This document shows positions 1 to 11,425 of a stretch of 64,000 nucleotides of DNA, in pieces. Each line of letters begins with the position of its first letter. Within the stretch, counting starts at the first letter, position 1. Source of the DNA: Agroathelia rolfsii (Eukaryota; Basidiomycota; Agaricomycetes; Amylocorticiales; Amylocorticiaceae); NCBI GenBank assembly GCA_018343915.1, contig JABRWF010000002.1, forward strand, positions 186,001-250,000, read 5' to 3'. Made by a program: the position numbers and the translations under genes. A model generated the notes under the pieces. The model did no database searches, was not told the origin of the DNA, and was given only the letters and a program-made list of their open reading frames with translations.

Positions 1-353
1 TTTGCCATCTGGATATACCGGCGCAACATTGTCTAATCAAACCATGCCAGCGCATGCAGAAGACCAAATCGTACATACCTGTATAGCTATTTCGGGCGAT
101 GTACCATTATCCCCAATCTTTGAGCACTCGTAAAGAGCGACTGCGCAGAGTGCACACTCGTCATAGCTCTTGTGTTCCACATGGCCGCCTCGTGCGCTAC
201 TTTACTATTTAGCCGGGCGTATTGCGATAGGCTGACCCAGTACGCTGACAGGTCGGGCCCTTCGCTGATAAGCCCTACGGAGCCGTGGGCATACATATCC
301 CTGATTTTGTGTGAGCTGCCGCCTCTTGGACTACTACCACAACGTTACTTGCA
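1..353. other. Left edge, upstream of carboxypeptidase
   Basis: No supportable gene. The stretch is probably the 5' region of the carboxypeptidase gene. Overlapping short open frames on both strands show no family signature. Confidence 0.5.
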
Positions 354-2757
354 ATGGCTGCGCTCAGGCGTCTTGCAATTGCGACTGCAGCGCTTACTTT
401 CTCGGGGCTCTCTCTGGCCACACTGGCATCTGCCCAGACTGGAGTCTCCAAACAGTTTGTGTCTGCATCTCAGAATGACACGAAGCTTCGCTATGTCAAG
501 AACTCGGGTATCTGTGAGACGACGCCGGACGTAGAGCAGATCTCGGGATATATAGATGTGGGCAAGAATATGAGCATGTGGTTCTGGTTCTTCGAGGCTC
601 GCGAGTCGCCTGAGACGGCGCCATTTACGCTATGGCTCGTGTCTTTTTGCGCTGCAATAATTTCTACATATATTCAGGTGCATATAATCATTATTATAGG
701 TTGAACGGTGGTCCAGGTTGTAGTTCAATGATTGGACTTTTCCAAGAGAATGGTAAGTCATCTGTAATAAATCGTTTCGGACGTGTCTAATACTATGATT
801 ATTGGTCCTTGATAGGGCCATGCTTGGTAGGATTTGTCTTGATTTAATCCTATGCTATCGTGCTGAGACACTTCCGTGTATAGGTTACCCCTGCCGGCAA
901 TGAGACTTTCCTCAATCCTTATAGGTTAGTGGACCCAAATTTTAAATGAATCTATTTCTTTGGTTTTAATTCGACTATTTTGCTTCTAATAGCTGGAACA
1001 ATGTTAGCAACAGTAAGCTCTCTCTTTCTTTCTCGCAGATATAATTATTTACGTTCTTGTGCCGCAGTGATTTATATCGATCAACCTATTGGTGAGTGAA
1101 GTGTTTCAATTCATAAAATATTGTGACTGAAGTATTTTAGGAACTGGATTTTCATATGGGTTCGGAAATTTGCTACCCATTTAGTTACAACGGGCCACTC
1201 ATAGCTGTGTTATCAGACGGGATCCCGTCAATAGTACTGAAGCTGCAGCACCTTGGGTCTGGAAGGCATTCCAAATTCTATTCGAAAGTGGGGAATTCTC
1301 CAAGTACCAAAGTCGGGAGTGCGTGATATTCTCAGGCTCTTCCTTACATGTTTCACAAACTAATCACGTTTTTGATAGATTTGTATTTGCTACTGAATCT
1401 TACGGAGGACATTACGGCCCTGCATTTGTTACGTAAGTCGCGCATATACTGACATTTTATGCTTTAGCTTAATATGTAAACGGTCTTGATAGGTACTTCA
1501 ACGAGCAAAATGCTAAGATTGCCGACGGAACGCTCAAGGACAAAGTACCCATCGACGTGAGCGCCATGCTCATCAACAAGTACGCTCTATAGCTTTAATA
1601 CCCCGCGTCGAGACATCTGATAGTTTATTCTAGTGGCTGGTATGACCCATTGATCCAAAACCAAGCATATGTCGATTTCGCCACCGATGCTCCCGGTTAT
1701 GGGCCCCTTGTTGACGCCAAGACACTCAAACAACTGAACGAGGCATTCTATGGCTCAGGGGGATGCCAAGAACAAGAAACCGCCTGTCTAACCTTCCCCG
1801 CGGATACCAATAATGCTACGAGCGATGAAGTCTGTCATAAGGCAGATAACTTTTGTGTACGAGGAATTAGATTTTTTTTTTTTTTTTTTTTTTTTTAGAT
1901 TATTCATATGACCGATTTTTCTCTACCAGATTGATTATGTGTTTACTCCCGCTGTAGGAAACAGGGACCCGGACGATTTGCGCCAAAACTCTAGCGCGTT
2001 GTTCCCCCCTGAGTACTATACTACTTACTTGGCACTTCCAGAGGTTCTTGAGAAAATCGGGGCTACATCTACATACGGCGAATGCCCGGATCCACCTTAC
2101 AACAAGTTTGTGAAGACGGGTGATGTAAGTTTTGTATATCTCTCCACAGGTCGGCGGATAGTACTCAGGGTATATGCATATTTAGGATGCGAGGTCTTGG
2201 CTCCCACAACTCTCAGAGCTCGTAAACTCCGGGCTCAGGACTCTGATCTGGGTAAGTTAAATGTTCTGTAGTGCTTCAAGTTGACGAACAAAATCTAAAA
2301 CTCTTTCACAGGCTGGCGATGCAGATATCAAGTCCGTTCTTTAAAGTATGATTCCCATAGCAATCTCTGACCTAAAAACTCTATAGTTGCAACTGGCTTG
2401 GTGGTCATGCATCGGTGCTGGCTATGGATTGGTATGGAAATGCAACATTGCATGCGACGCCCTTGACGAATATGACAATCGACGGCGAGGCAGTGGCCTC
2501 GATCCAAAATGTGGACAACTTTACGTTTGCGTAAGTTATTTTAATTTTGCTGCTGAAAGCGTCAGAGACTTATCATGTTTAATTATTAATTAGGAGGGTA
2601 TACGGTGCCGGACACGAAGTGGTGAGTGCATCTACTACTTATAATGCGTGATTGTATGCCTGTTTGTTAACAAGGACGCTAGGCTGCGTTCAAGCCAGCA
2701 GCGGCGCTGGAGATCTTTAAGCAGGTGATAGCCAAGGAGCCATTGCACTCTGTTTGA
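354..2757 (+). CDS. Serine carboxypeptidase, family S10, secreted
   Basis: Multi-exon gene for a secreted or vacuolar serine carboxypeptidase that removes C-terminal residues from peptides. The first exon gives a signal peptide (about residues 1-27, ending ASA) and the WFWFFEARESP block. Later exons give NGGPGCSS (oxyanion region), IYIDQPIGTGFSYG, the nucleophile motif ESYGGHYGP (Ser codon 1398-1400), a GDAD block followed by NWLGG, and YGAGHEV with the catalytic His at 2613-2615. The full S10 order is therefore present and the triad looks intact. The protein ends KEPLHSV at 2757. Several exons are only 20-24 nt. One intron carries a run of 25 T (1872-1896). The start was chosen because it begins the signal peptide in the frame that continues into S10 homology. 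Exon joins are my reading, not transcript-supported. Confidence 0.9.
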
Positions 2758-2969
2758 AGGAGAATGAGGTTCTGCTATTTGTGTCTAGTAATTATTATTT
2801 GAATACAAACAAAAGTTGTAAACAATGATGGTAGACAACATTGTAGACATGGCCAGTTAATCAATTGAAACACAACGGAAGCATCCGGAATTATTATTGT
2901 TGTTGTATCATTCAACTTCAATCGAATACAATACAGCAAACTATCCCTCATTTTTCTGAACGTTTTTCC

Positions 2970-5900
2970 ATGGGCAAGCACCGCGAACGCGACCGCGAGA
3001 CTGTAGGCAGCTCCAGCACTGTCATCACCCCGCCCGAGCCTGCCGTGCCAGACCAACAGGTGCCAGCCGAACACCCGTCTGCGCTCAATCCGTTCTACGT
3101 GCCGGGGTCTGCATCCGACACTACCTTTGCGCATGATTGGACACGGCAGGGTTTGAGGACGCACGGGAGACACATCCTCGACCGGTACGGCCGTGTCTGT
3201 AATCTGCGTGGAGTCAACCTATCAGGTGCATCCAAAAGGTATATAAACTATAGCTTCTCCCTGTTGCGCGCGGGTGCGGTTCGAGCTTAACGTTGTTTGC
3301 AACCAGCCCGACTAATCACGACGATGCCACGTTCCCTATCGGCCATGAGTCTGTCACCTTTGTCGGACGCCCGTTTCCGCTGAGCGAGGCAAAAGAACAC
3401 CTGGCGAGGCTGCGCCGCTGGGGATTCACCTTTAGTGCGTAGATTCGCAACAACAAAGGCTATGTTTGTGCACGTGCTCATAAACTCAACACACGGGACT
3501 CAGTTAGATTCGTGATCACTTGGGAGGCGGTTGAACATGCCGGACCGTGAGTGATATATCGCATCATCCGAGTATATATCTGGATACTCAAACAAATAAA
3601 TAAATAAAAAGAGGCCAGTACGATATCAAATATCTCAAATACGTTCGAAGTCTGCTCTCGCTCCTGCCTCACTATGGCATGGTCTGCCTGATCGACATGC
3701 ATCAGGACGTGTGGTCCCGATACAGTGGTGGATCAGGCGCGCCTGCTTGGACACTAGATGCTGTCGGATTTGACATCCACAAGCTAGAATCCACCGGGGC
3801 AGCCTGGCTCTTGGGCATGAAGGGCGGTGGACACGGTGAAGAGCATGGTATATGGCCGTGCGGTTATCAAAAGCTGGCTGCAGCTACGATGGCGTGAGTG
3901 GTAAACTGCGAGAACTGCTACCGTTTGTGCTGACAAAAAAAGGTGACGGTGCGAACAGGACATGTTTCTGGGCTGGTGACACTTATGCTCCCAAGCTGCT
4001 CGTAGAGAACCCCAAGGGAGAAGAAGTGCCCGTGCAACAGTTCCTCCAGAACGCATTCTTGGATATGTTTGATCAGGTCGCGGCTGCCGTGGCAGGTTTT
4101 GAGGCTGTCATCGGCTTCGAGGTACAGGCTATCCTACTGCTTGCTAGTATGTCATTCACAAGGACGGGAAACTGATTTGAAATTTATAGATCATGAACGA
4201 GCCACATCGCGGCTACGTTAACCTCGACTCGCTGCACACATTCGACTACAACACCGACCTGCACCTGTCCCACGTCCGTCCGTACCTTTCATTTATTTTC
4301 CCCGTTATTGAATCACAGTATTGACACCTACTGGTCTTCCAAACAGCAACCGCATTCGAATCCTTCCTCCTTGGTGCTGGTCACCCCACCGTCGTCGGAC
4401 AATGGACCCGCTCGTTCCCTTACCCAACCAAGCGCACAGGCCAGACGTTGCTCAACGCCGACGGTGAAAAGGCCTGGCGACCCGACGGTCCCACACAGGG
4501 TCGATGTCTCTGGCAAATGCACGACGTCTGGGGATGGGACATGCAAAAGAATGAAGCAGTGGTGTTGCGCGAGAACTACTTCTCAACGGACCCCCAGACG
4601 GGCCGCAAGGTGGATTGGTATGAGGACTTTTATTATCCGTTTGTGCGTCGGTGGGCGGAGCGGATGCATCATGTGGCGGGGAATGATAGGGTGTTGTTTA
4701 TAGAGCCTATTCCGAACGAGGTGATAATCCTTCTTTATATTTTTTATTTTTATTTTACATACTTGGCTAATTTTCTTTTTCTTTGTCATCCTAGCTTTGT
4801 CCCGCGTCATGGACTAAGGAGAATCAGCCGCCCAACATGGTGTATGCACCTCATTGGTAAGACTTTTCCCCTTTTCCTTTCTAGTTGGCACTTGGACCGA
4901 TCATGTGGAACAGGTACGACCTCCAGGCCTTATTCCAGAAGGAATTTAGCGACTTTACCGTCAATGTCCAGGGACTCTCTAGGGTAAGAGTCTATCATTA
5001 TGACAGCTAATTTCGGTGTGCTCAAGGTGTTACTATTACAGGGCATGTTCTTGCCTAAAGCGCTTTACTGGGGCCATGCAGGCGCGCGAGACAACTATGC
5101 GGTACAGATCCGCAATATCGTCGAGGCTGGCTATCGCAGCCTGGGTGAAAAACCGGTTATCATCGGCGAATGCGGCGTACCAATGGATATCAAGTGTGTC
5201 TTTTTGTTCTTCTTACCCAACGCCGACGAGGTAGATAACTAACACCTTCTGATAGTAACAAAGAAGCATTCGAAAGCGATGACTGGTCATGGCAGATGCG
5301 CATGATGGATGCCCTGATGATTGGGCTGGAGCGGGCCCTAGTCGGCTTTACGTATGGCTTTTTCCTAAAACTTTCCATAATCATGACTCTAATGTTAATT
5401 ATACAATACCACAGGCTGTGGAATTACAATCCTGATAACAGCGACGCACTAGGTGACTCGTGGAACGGCGAAAACTTTTCATGGTTCAGCCGCCGACGTG
5501 GTCTGCCCGCGAGCCTGCTGGACCACGAACAGTCCTCTCCCACGCTCGACAACGGTGCACGGCTCCTGGCAGCGATCGTACGGCCGTATGCGGCCAAGAC
5601 GGCTGGGATTCCGCTCAAGTTTGAGTACGAGATGACGCGCGGCACGTTTACGTACGAGTGGGCGAATCCGTCCCCGCCGCCCGGGTCGTCTTCTGGCAAG
5701 GAGAAGTACAAGGGCAAAGGCCGTCACCATGACCATCACCACCATCCCAAGCAGCACAAACCGGCGACGGTGGCGCACCCGCCGCTATCGGATCACCCGG
5801 GCCTCAAGGCGCGTGAGACGGAGATCTTCTTGCCGTCGCTCCTCACGCTGCGGCGCCGGATTATAGTCTCGGGTCTGGGGCCGGACGACAGGTACATCTA

Positions 5901-6114
5901 CGACTACCACCGGCAGACGCTCTTCGTCGTCGTCAAGGACGTCCGCACGCCGGGGCTGAGGCATCGGATTACGGTCACGATCGACCCGCCGCCGAGGAGG
6001 CTGCCGTTTGAGATCAATGATTTCTGGAGTGACTTTGGCGGGAATGTGTTTGCGGTGGGGATTGTGGTCGTGTCGGTGGTGCTGTATTTTGTGTTGACGA
6101 TGATTGCATCGTGA
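2970..6114 (+). CDS. GH5_12 glucosidase (ergosteryl-glucosidase/glucocerebrosidase-like), membrane-anchored
   Basis: Multi-exon glycoside hydrolase family 5. It starts MGKHRERDRETVG without a signal peptide. The catalytic (beta/alpha)8 barrel shows LRGVNLSGASK, FVITWEAVEHAGP, IDMHQDVWSRYSGG, the acid/base motif MNEPHRGYVN (Glu codon 4199-4201) and the nucleophile motif IIGECGVPMD (Glu codon 5168-5170). A C-terminal beta-rich domain follows. The arrangement and motifs match fungal subfamily GH5_12 (EGCrP2-type enzymes, which cleave glucose from ergosteryl-glucoside or glucosylceramide). A linker at about 5690-5770 is His/Lys-rich (HHDHHHHPKQHK). The last about 20 residues are hydrophobic, suggesting a tail anchor. 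Only 212 nt separate it from the carboxypeptidase stop. Substrate choice is inferred from family. Confidence 0.88.
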
Positions 6115-7176
6115 TAAGGGCGGGCAATCATGATGATGTATACCATGACGGAATTGTTGTCACTGCTATGTTCTACTGGATGCGAATACGGACGACTATA
6201 ATGGGACGGGATATTATGATTAATACTTGTGGATATACCATGTGGATGATGAAATTTCCCATGAAAGACTCGATGTGATGCATGGCTTGTCTCATGGGGG
6301 TATTAGGATCTTATTCGTATCCCTAGTGTATTCAACCACGATGTTTATGACCATGTAGTGCAAGGACGTCATCTGGCTGGCTAGTCGTGGTAATGGGCCG
6401 CCTGTGATTGGCCGGACAGGAATAAACTGTGATATTGCATGTCTCGGCCACACCGACTTCTTTTGATAATATAGGCTAATTAAATGAGGTTTTGCACTGC
6501 CTCCGATTCCGCGCGATCCTTGCTCTTTCCTTGGCCCGGATTTTTTCTGGATCACAGCGGCGAAATGGGATATCGTCATCCCCGTCTGTTTTGTGGATGG
6601 CCATCGAAATACATATCATCGTACTCATTCAGTACTCGTCTTCTAGTTTGGTTGATTTGCCCCTATTTTTTTTTTTTTTTTTTTTTTTTTTTACATATCA
6701 AAAATAACCTGTGGAGTAAGCGATGTTTGCAACAACGCAATCTTCTTCGATTCTCTCGGGCTCGTCGTCTCTCTACTCGACGGCAATTCATCTTCCGGTT
6801 GTCTCAGTATACAGCCCAGGGTAATGGCTGCAATGCATGAAATCGCCTGACGATCCTTGCACCATTTGTGCCGATGGTCATGGTACATGTGTTTGTTGAA
6901 AGCCCTTGAAGCTTGAGGAAAGGACAAAGTGTGCCAGTGGAACATGCCGGCCCCGACTCCTCAATTAAAATATCCCTCACATATGGGGAACGTACCTTCT
7001 CTATAATTATGCTGTTTAGTATGCAGTCTGCTCGGCTTGTCATCGATGCCATCCATCGCTTCTGGCGCTCTCTTGCCGCCCTTTTATACACACTAATTCT
7101 ATGCCGTACTACTTGCCATTAGCGTCCCCACCCCCATCCTTCTCTACACACACACACACATCTCTCCGCAGTGGAG
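6115..7176. other. Intergenic with a 27-T run and laccase promoter
   Basis: No supported gene. The stretch contains an uninterrupted run of 27 T at 6666-6692 and, near the right end, CT- and CA-rich promoter-like sequence with a short (AC)n run near 7146-7160. Confidence 0.5.
7082..7090 (+). promoter_or_regulatory. TATA-like element of laccase
   Basis: TTTTATACA lies about 90 nt before the laccase ATG, ahead of a CA/CT-rich leader. The assignment rests on position and sequence only. Confidence 0.4.
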
Positions 7177-9323
7177 ATGTTCGGCCTAGCTCTCTCTGTC
7201 TCTCTCTTGACCTCGCAGGCATGGGCTGCCTTTGGCCCTGTTGCCAATATGAGTATCGTAAATAAGGTCATTGCACCTGATGGTTACTCCCGCGAGTACG
7301 TCGCGATTCCGTTTCTAGTATACTTGAAGCTCTAATTCTTCTTTTTCCAGTACTGTCCTGGTCAACGGCCAGTTCCCCGGCCCGTTATTAACAGCAAAAA
7401 AGGCATTATACACTCTCATACCACACCTGTATTCTTTGCACATCTGACACTATACACGATGCAAAGGGCGACAATTTCAGCATTAATGTCTACAACTCGC
7501 TCCATGATACATCGATGGAGACTGTTACCACCATTGTGAGTGTACAATCAATATATCTCATTGTGAAGCACTGAACACCCCTCGTAAAGCATTGGCATGG
7601 AATTCATCAAAATCATACCAACTATCAAGATGGCACCGAAGGCGTCACGCAGTGTCCCATCATCCCAAACAATACCTACCAGTATAATTTCCAATCACTC
7701 AATCAGGCAGGGACATTTTGGTACCATTCCCACGTCGGTACTCAATATTGCGATGGTCTACGTGGGCCCTTGGTCATTTACGACCCACACGACCCGTACA
7801 AGCATCTTTATGACATTGATGATGGTAAGCGCTTATCCTTCTTTGGCTTCTGGCATCTCATCTATCGGCGTAATAGAATCCACTGTCATTACGCTCTCCG
7901 ACTGGTATCACACGCCAGCGCTCGAAGCTGGTTACGGCCCCAACCAGGATTCCAACCTCATCAACGGCAAGGGTCGGTACTGGGGAGGACCACAAGAGGC
8001 CCTGTCTGTAATCAACGTCAAGCAGGGAAAGCGTTATCGTATCCGTCTCTTGGCCATTGTGTGCCATCCCAACTATGTTTTCTCTATCGACGGACATAAC
8101 TTTACGTATGTTAAATGCTTTTTTTTTTTTGCATGGCTCCGGTAATGGTACTGAACATCATATTTCTCCAGGATCATCGAAGCAGACGGCGTCAACACGG
8201 AACCTCTTGGGCCCCTCGACTCGCTCAAAATCTTCCCTGCCCAGAGATACTCGTTTATTCTGCATGCGAACCAGCCTGTGGGCAACTACTGGATCCGTGC
8301 CCTTCCCAACTCCGGGAATCAGACCACAGAGGGCGGATTGAACTCAGGTACATAGCATACATCCACATATAACTAAGACTGACATATCTTCAGCCATCCT
8401 CCGTTATCATGGTGCCCCTGACGAAGAGCCAACAACGGTTAACACCACCTCCGTCGCGCCCTTGAACGAAACGAACCTTCACGCGCTCACCAACCCCGCC
8501 GCGCCAGGTCTGCCTTTCCCCGGCGGCGCGGACTACAATCTGAACATCGAGCTGAGCTACAACAGCAACTATTCCGGCAGCGGCATGCCACGCTTTGAGC
8601 TGAACGGGTATACATTCGAGCCGACGAAGCATTGGGACACGCCAGTGTTGCTGCAGATCTTGAGCGGCGCGCGCGCAGCACAGGAGATGTTGCCCGCCGG
8701 GTCGGTATATACCCTGCCCCCAAATGTGTCTGTCGAGGTGTCGTTTTCGAGTGCGGGCAATACGCATGGGTTCCCTGTAAGTTGGCTGTGAGTTTATTAG
8801 TAGTCACTTTCGTCTCACCTTTTTTTTTTTTTTTTTTTTTTTTATACATATAGCACCCATTCCATCTCCACGGTGTAAGTAGTGCAAGGATATACATATA
8901 ATAAGCCAAGCTGAGGTCTTATTCGTGGTTATTTAGCATCACTTCTCGGTCGTACGCAGTTCCGGCAGCAGCACGTACAACTATGTGAACCCCGTCCAGC
9001 GTGATACGGTCGATGTTGGTGGCAAGTACGCAAATGACAATACGACGATCAGGTTTTTCACCGGTGAGAGATTCCTCCATGCATTCATTCCTAGCCCGGC
9101 ACTGAACAGTAAATATGGGATGGGATAGACAATACCGGCCCGTGGCTGTTGCACTGGTAAGCGTCTACATAGATTTGTCTCTTCTCATCGAACCCCTGAC
9201 TAAGATCGATCTATCTATGCGTTTAAAGCCACATTGAATGGCATCTCGTCCTCGGTATGGCCGTTGTGTTCGCCGAGAACCCTTCGGGTGCTCCTTCATA
9301 CAGTCCCGTCACTGGTGCGTATC

Positions 9324-9355
<32 letters not shown>

Positions 9356-9477
9356 GTCCCCCGTATCTCACACATCACTACCTTTGTTCAAAAACAGAGT
9401 CTTGGGAGAGCTTATGTCCGGCATATGATGATTATCAGAGCAGCTTGAATGCGATGAATTACACTTATAGGGTGTAG
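7177..9477 (+). CDS. Laccase (multicopper oxidase), secreted
   Basis: Secreted polyphenol oxidase with a signal peptide [17 protein letters not shown]. All four copper segments are present: [28 protein letters not shown] and LLHCHIEWHL. About 520 residues over many exons, as usual for fungal laccases. The exon 8854-8874 is 21 nt and encodes exactly HPFHLHG. The residue at the type-1 copper axial position (ten after the Cys ligand) is Met (codon 9257-9259), where basidiomycete laccases normally have Leu or Phe. One intron (7403-7466) appears to use a GC donor, otherwise the first cupredoxin domain cannot be joined (LTAKK to GDNFSINV). Two introns hold runs of 24 and 26 T. The protein ends NAMNYTYRV. 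Product is confident; fine exon borders are less so. Confidence 0.9.
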
Positions 9478-10618
9478 ATGATATCAGCCTAGATGGGATC
9501 ACGAGCACTGGCATGGGTACATCGCAGTACATCAGAGTTTGGCGAGAATATCTCAGGGGTAGCGTATTGTGAACACTTGGAATTTTTGTTCTGTATATGA
9601 TACTATACAAACACTTAACCAGCCTGGATAATATATATGTATCTAAGTGTCTCGACCCCAGCTGAGTTGAAGCGCCGACAGTGGCGAAGTGCAGGCACTC
9701 GCGCTCGCACCCAGCCGTGGGCCAGTGCGGTGGCGTCCGACGCTGCCGCCAATTGTGGCACACAGGCCTATACCACGCACATATCATCTACAGGCTTAAC
9801 TAACACAACTTAGGCTGCGGCAACAGTAATTAGTTTATTGGATGTCTGGCTTATGCAAACTTGATAAGCCTCAGAGTTCTGGCCCCTGTGTCGCACGGTA
9901 TCAACGACGCCGCACCAGACTCTCTTCAAGTTGTACTGGGCGTTGGCGCAATACTCCTGGTCTGGGTTTTCATATAATTTTTACTGCTATTCGGACCCAC
10001 ATCCACCCATTCTACTCATGGTGATCCTCACCACGTGCGCCCGGACACTGCTTTACCACTGTCAGCAGCGTCGGATCAACCAATCGAGCCCCTAGGCCTA
10101 CGTGTGGCACCGGCAGTGCCAATGATGGCCTAAATAGGCATCTACACACCTTCTGGCGGGCTCGGGCTGGCACGACAGAAGTCCTTTTCCAGTTAACATT
10201 GGGACTATGAATCACTTGCGTCGTCCGCTTCCGTCCGTCGGCGTGGATGCCCCACGGCGGCACTGATAACTGTGTTTGCCCGTATAGTATTCATTTGCTT
10301 TATCAGCTCCTGTGCGGTAGCATGCATGAATTGTGTTCCCCAAGCCTTCTCAGGCGTCTCAGCCCAAGATTGCTTATAGGCTTGGGGTTCGCAGTGGCAT
10401 AATACACATCCTGTGGGCCTCTATGCGTAGTATCTGCTGTTGCTGCACAGGATTAAAAACCTACATAAGACACGTCCCCCAGCTTGTGCCAGAGGTAACA
10501 CTGAGTCGAGATCATACTACACTAGCACTCTGGTATATTCGTAACCGTAGTATGTTCATTCTACTCGTTTAATCTCATTACTGTTTGAATCGTACTAAAA
10601 CTACGTCTCTAGAGCACC
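9478..10618. other. Intergenic, no gene seen
   Basis: Only short frames without recognisable motifs on either strand. The 9650-9760 part is GC-richer than its flanks and could be an old gene remnant, but nothing can be named. Confidence 0.4.
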
Positions 10619-11425
10619 ATGATCTTCTACGGGGGCTATGCATCCTGTTTCAACCTTCCCACGTGGTCTGTACCGAAGACCTCCGATTCTGCGCCCTCTC
10701 CTTCTAGCGGCGCCGCCACACCCACACCAGCAACGCCCTGGGTGCCGATGGTCACGACCACTACTAGCTCGCCTGTCATGTACACGCCTACATACTACAC
10801 ATACTATCTACCTACTTTCCTCTGGACGTGGTGGTACCACACTGTTCAATTACACAGTCTTCTGACCATCATGGCCACCGACCCGCGCCTGACATGGAAC
10901 CTGGCCATGCCACCCCGCATGTACCGCGACTCGCTCGTTCAATCCGGGTCTTTCTCTAACACGGATGACCACCACGGCGACATCCTGGGCGAGTCAGCAT
11001 CGCACCCGCCCTGCACGCATATCACGGTGTACCACTCCAACCGCGCCATCTCACAGCGCTGGGGAGCCATCCAAGTCCATGCCTCCGAGTCCTGTGCGCA
11101 ATCCCCCTTTTCTTCTCCCTCTTCCCGGTCGCCGACGGGACACGTCACACTGGGTGATCTGCTGGAGGGGATCTATGTTCACTTCCATCGCCCCCTCACA
11201 AAGGAAGACCACGAATTCTTCAAGCGCACACTTGGGCTCACCGACGCCACCCTGCTCAAGGGCTTCAACGAGCGTGTGTCAAAGTCGCAGGCGAATATGG
11301 AATATGAGCGTCTGCAAGGGTACAAGAGGATCGATGTTCTCGCTGGGATCGGTGCGTTGAATCTCAAGAGCGCGGATATACGACAGGGCTCGGACGGGCG
11401 CTGGGTGTTGGCACTCCATACTTGA
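10619..11425 (+). CDS. DUF6699 domain protein
   Basis: Single-exon protein of 268 residues. The N-terminal third is rich in Pro, Ser, Thr and Tyr (low complexity). From about residue 90 it resembles the agaricomycete DUF6699 fold, with LTWNLAMPP, HITVYHSN, then GHVTLGDLLEGIYVHFHRPL and a C-terminal KRIDVLAGI. The function of this family is unknown; members are abundant in mushroom-forming fungi and usually cytoplasmic. No signal peptide or membrane segment is evident. It stands alone, with long intergenic stretches on both sides. The domain call comes from recognising the pattern, not a search. Confidence 0.65.
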   Translation: MIFYGGYASCFNLPTWSVPKTSDSAPSPSSGAATPTPATPWVPMVTTTTSSPVMYTPTYYTYYLPTFLWTWWYHTVQLHSLLTIMATDPRLTWNLAMPPRMYRDSLVQSGSFSNTDDHHGDILGESASHPPCTHITVYHSNRAISQRWGAIQVHASESCAQSPFSSPSSRSPTGHVTLGDLLEGIYVHFHRPLTKEDHEFFKRTLGLTDATLLKGFNERVSKSQANMEYERLQGYKRIDVLAGIGALNLKSADIRQGSDGRWVLALHT

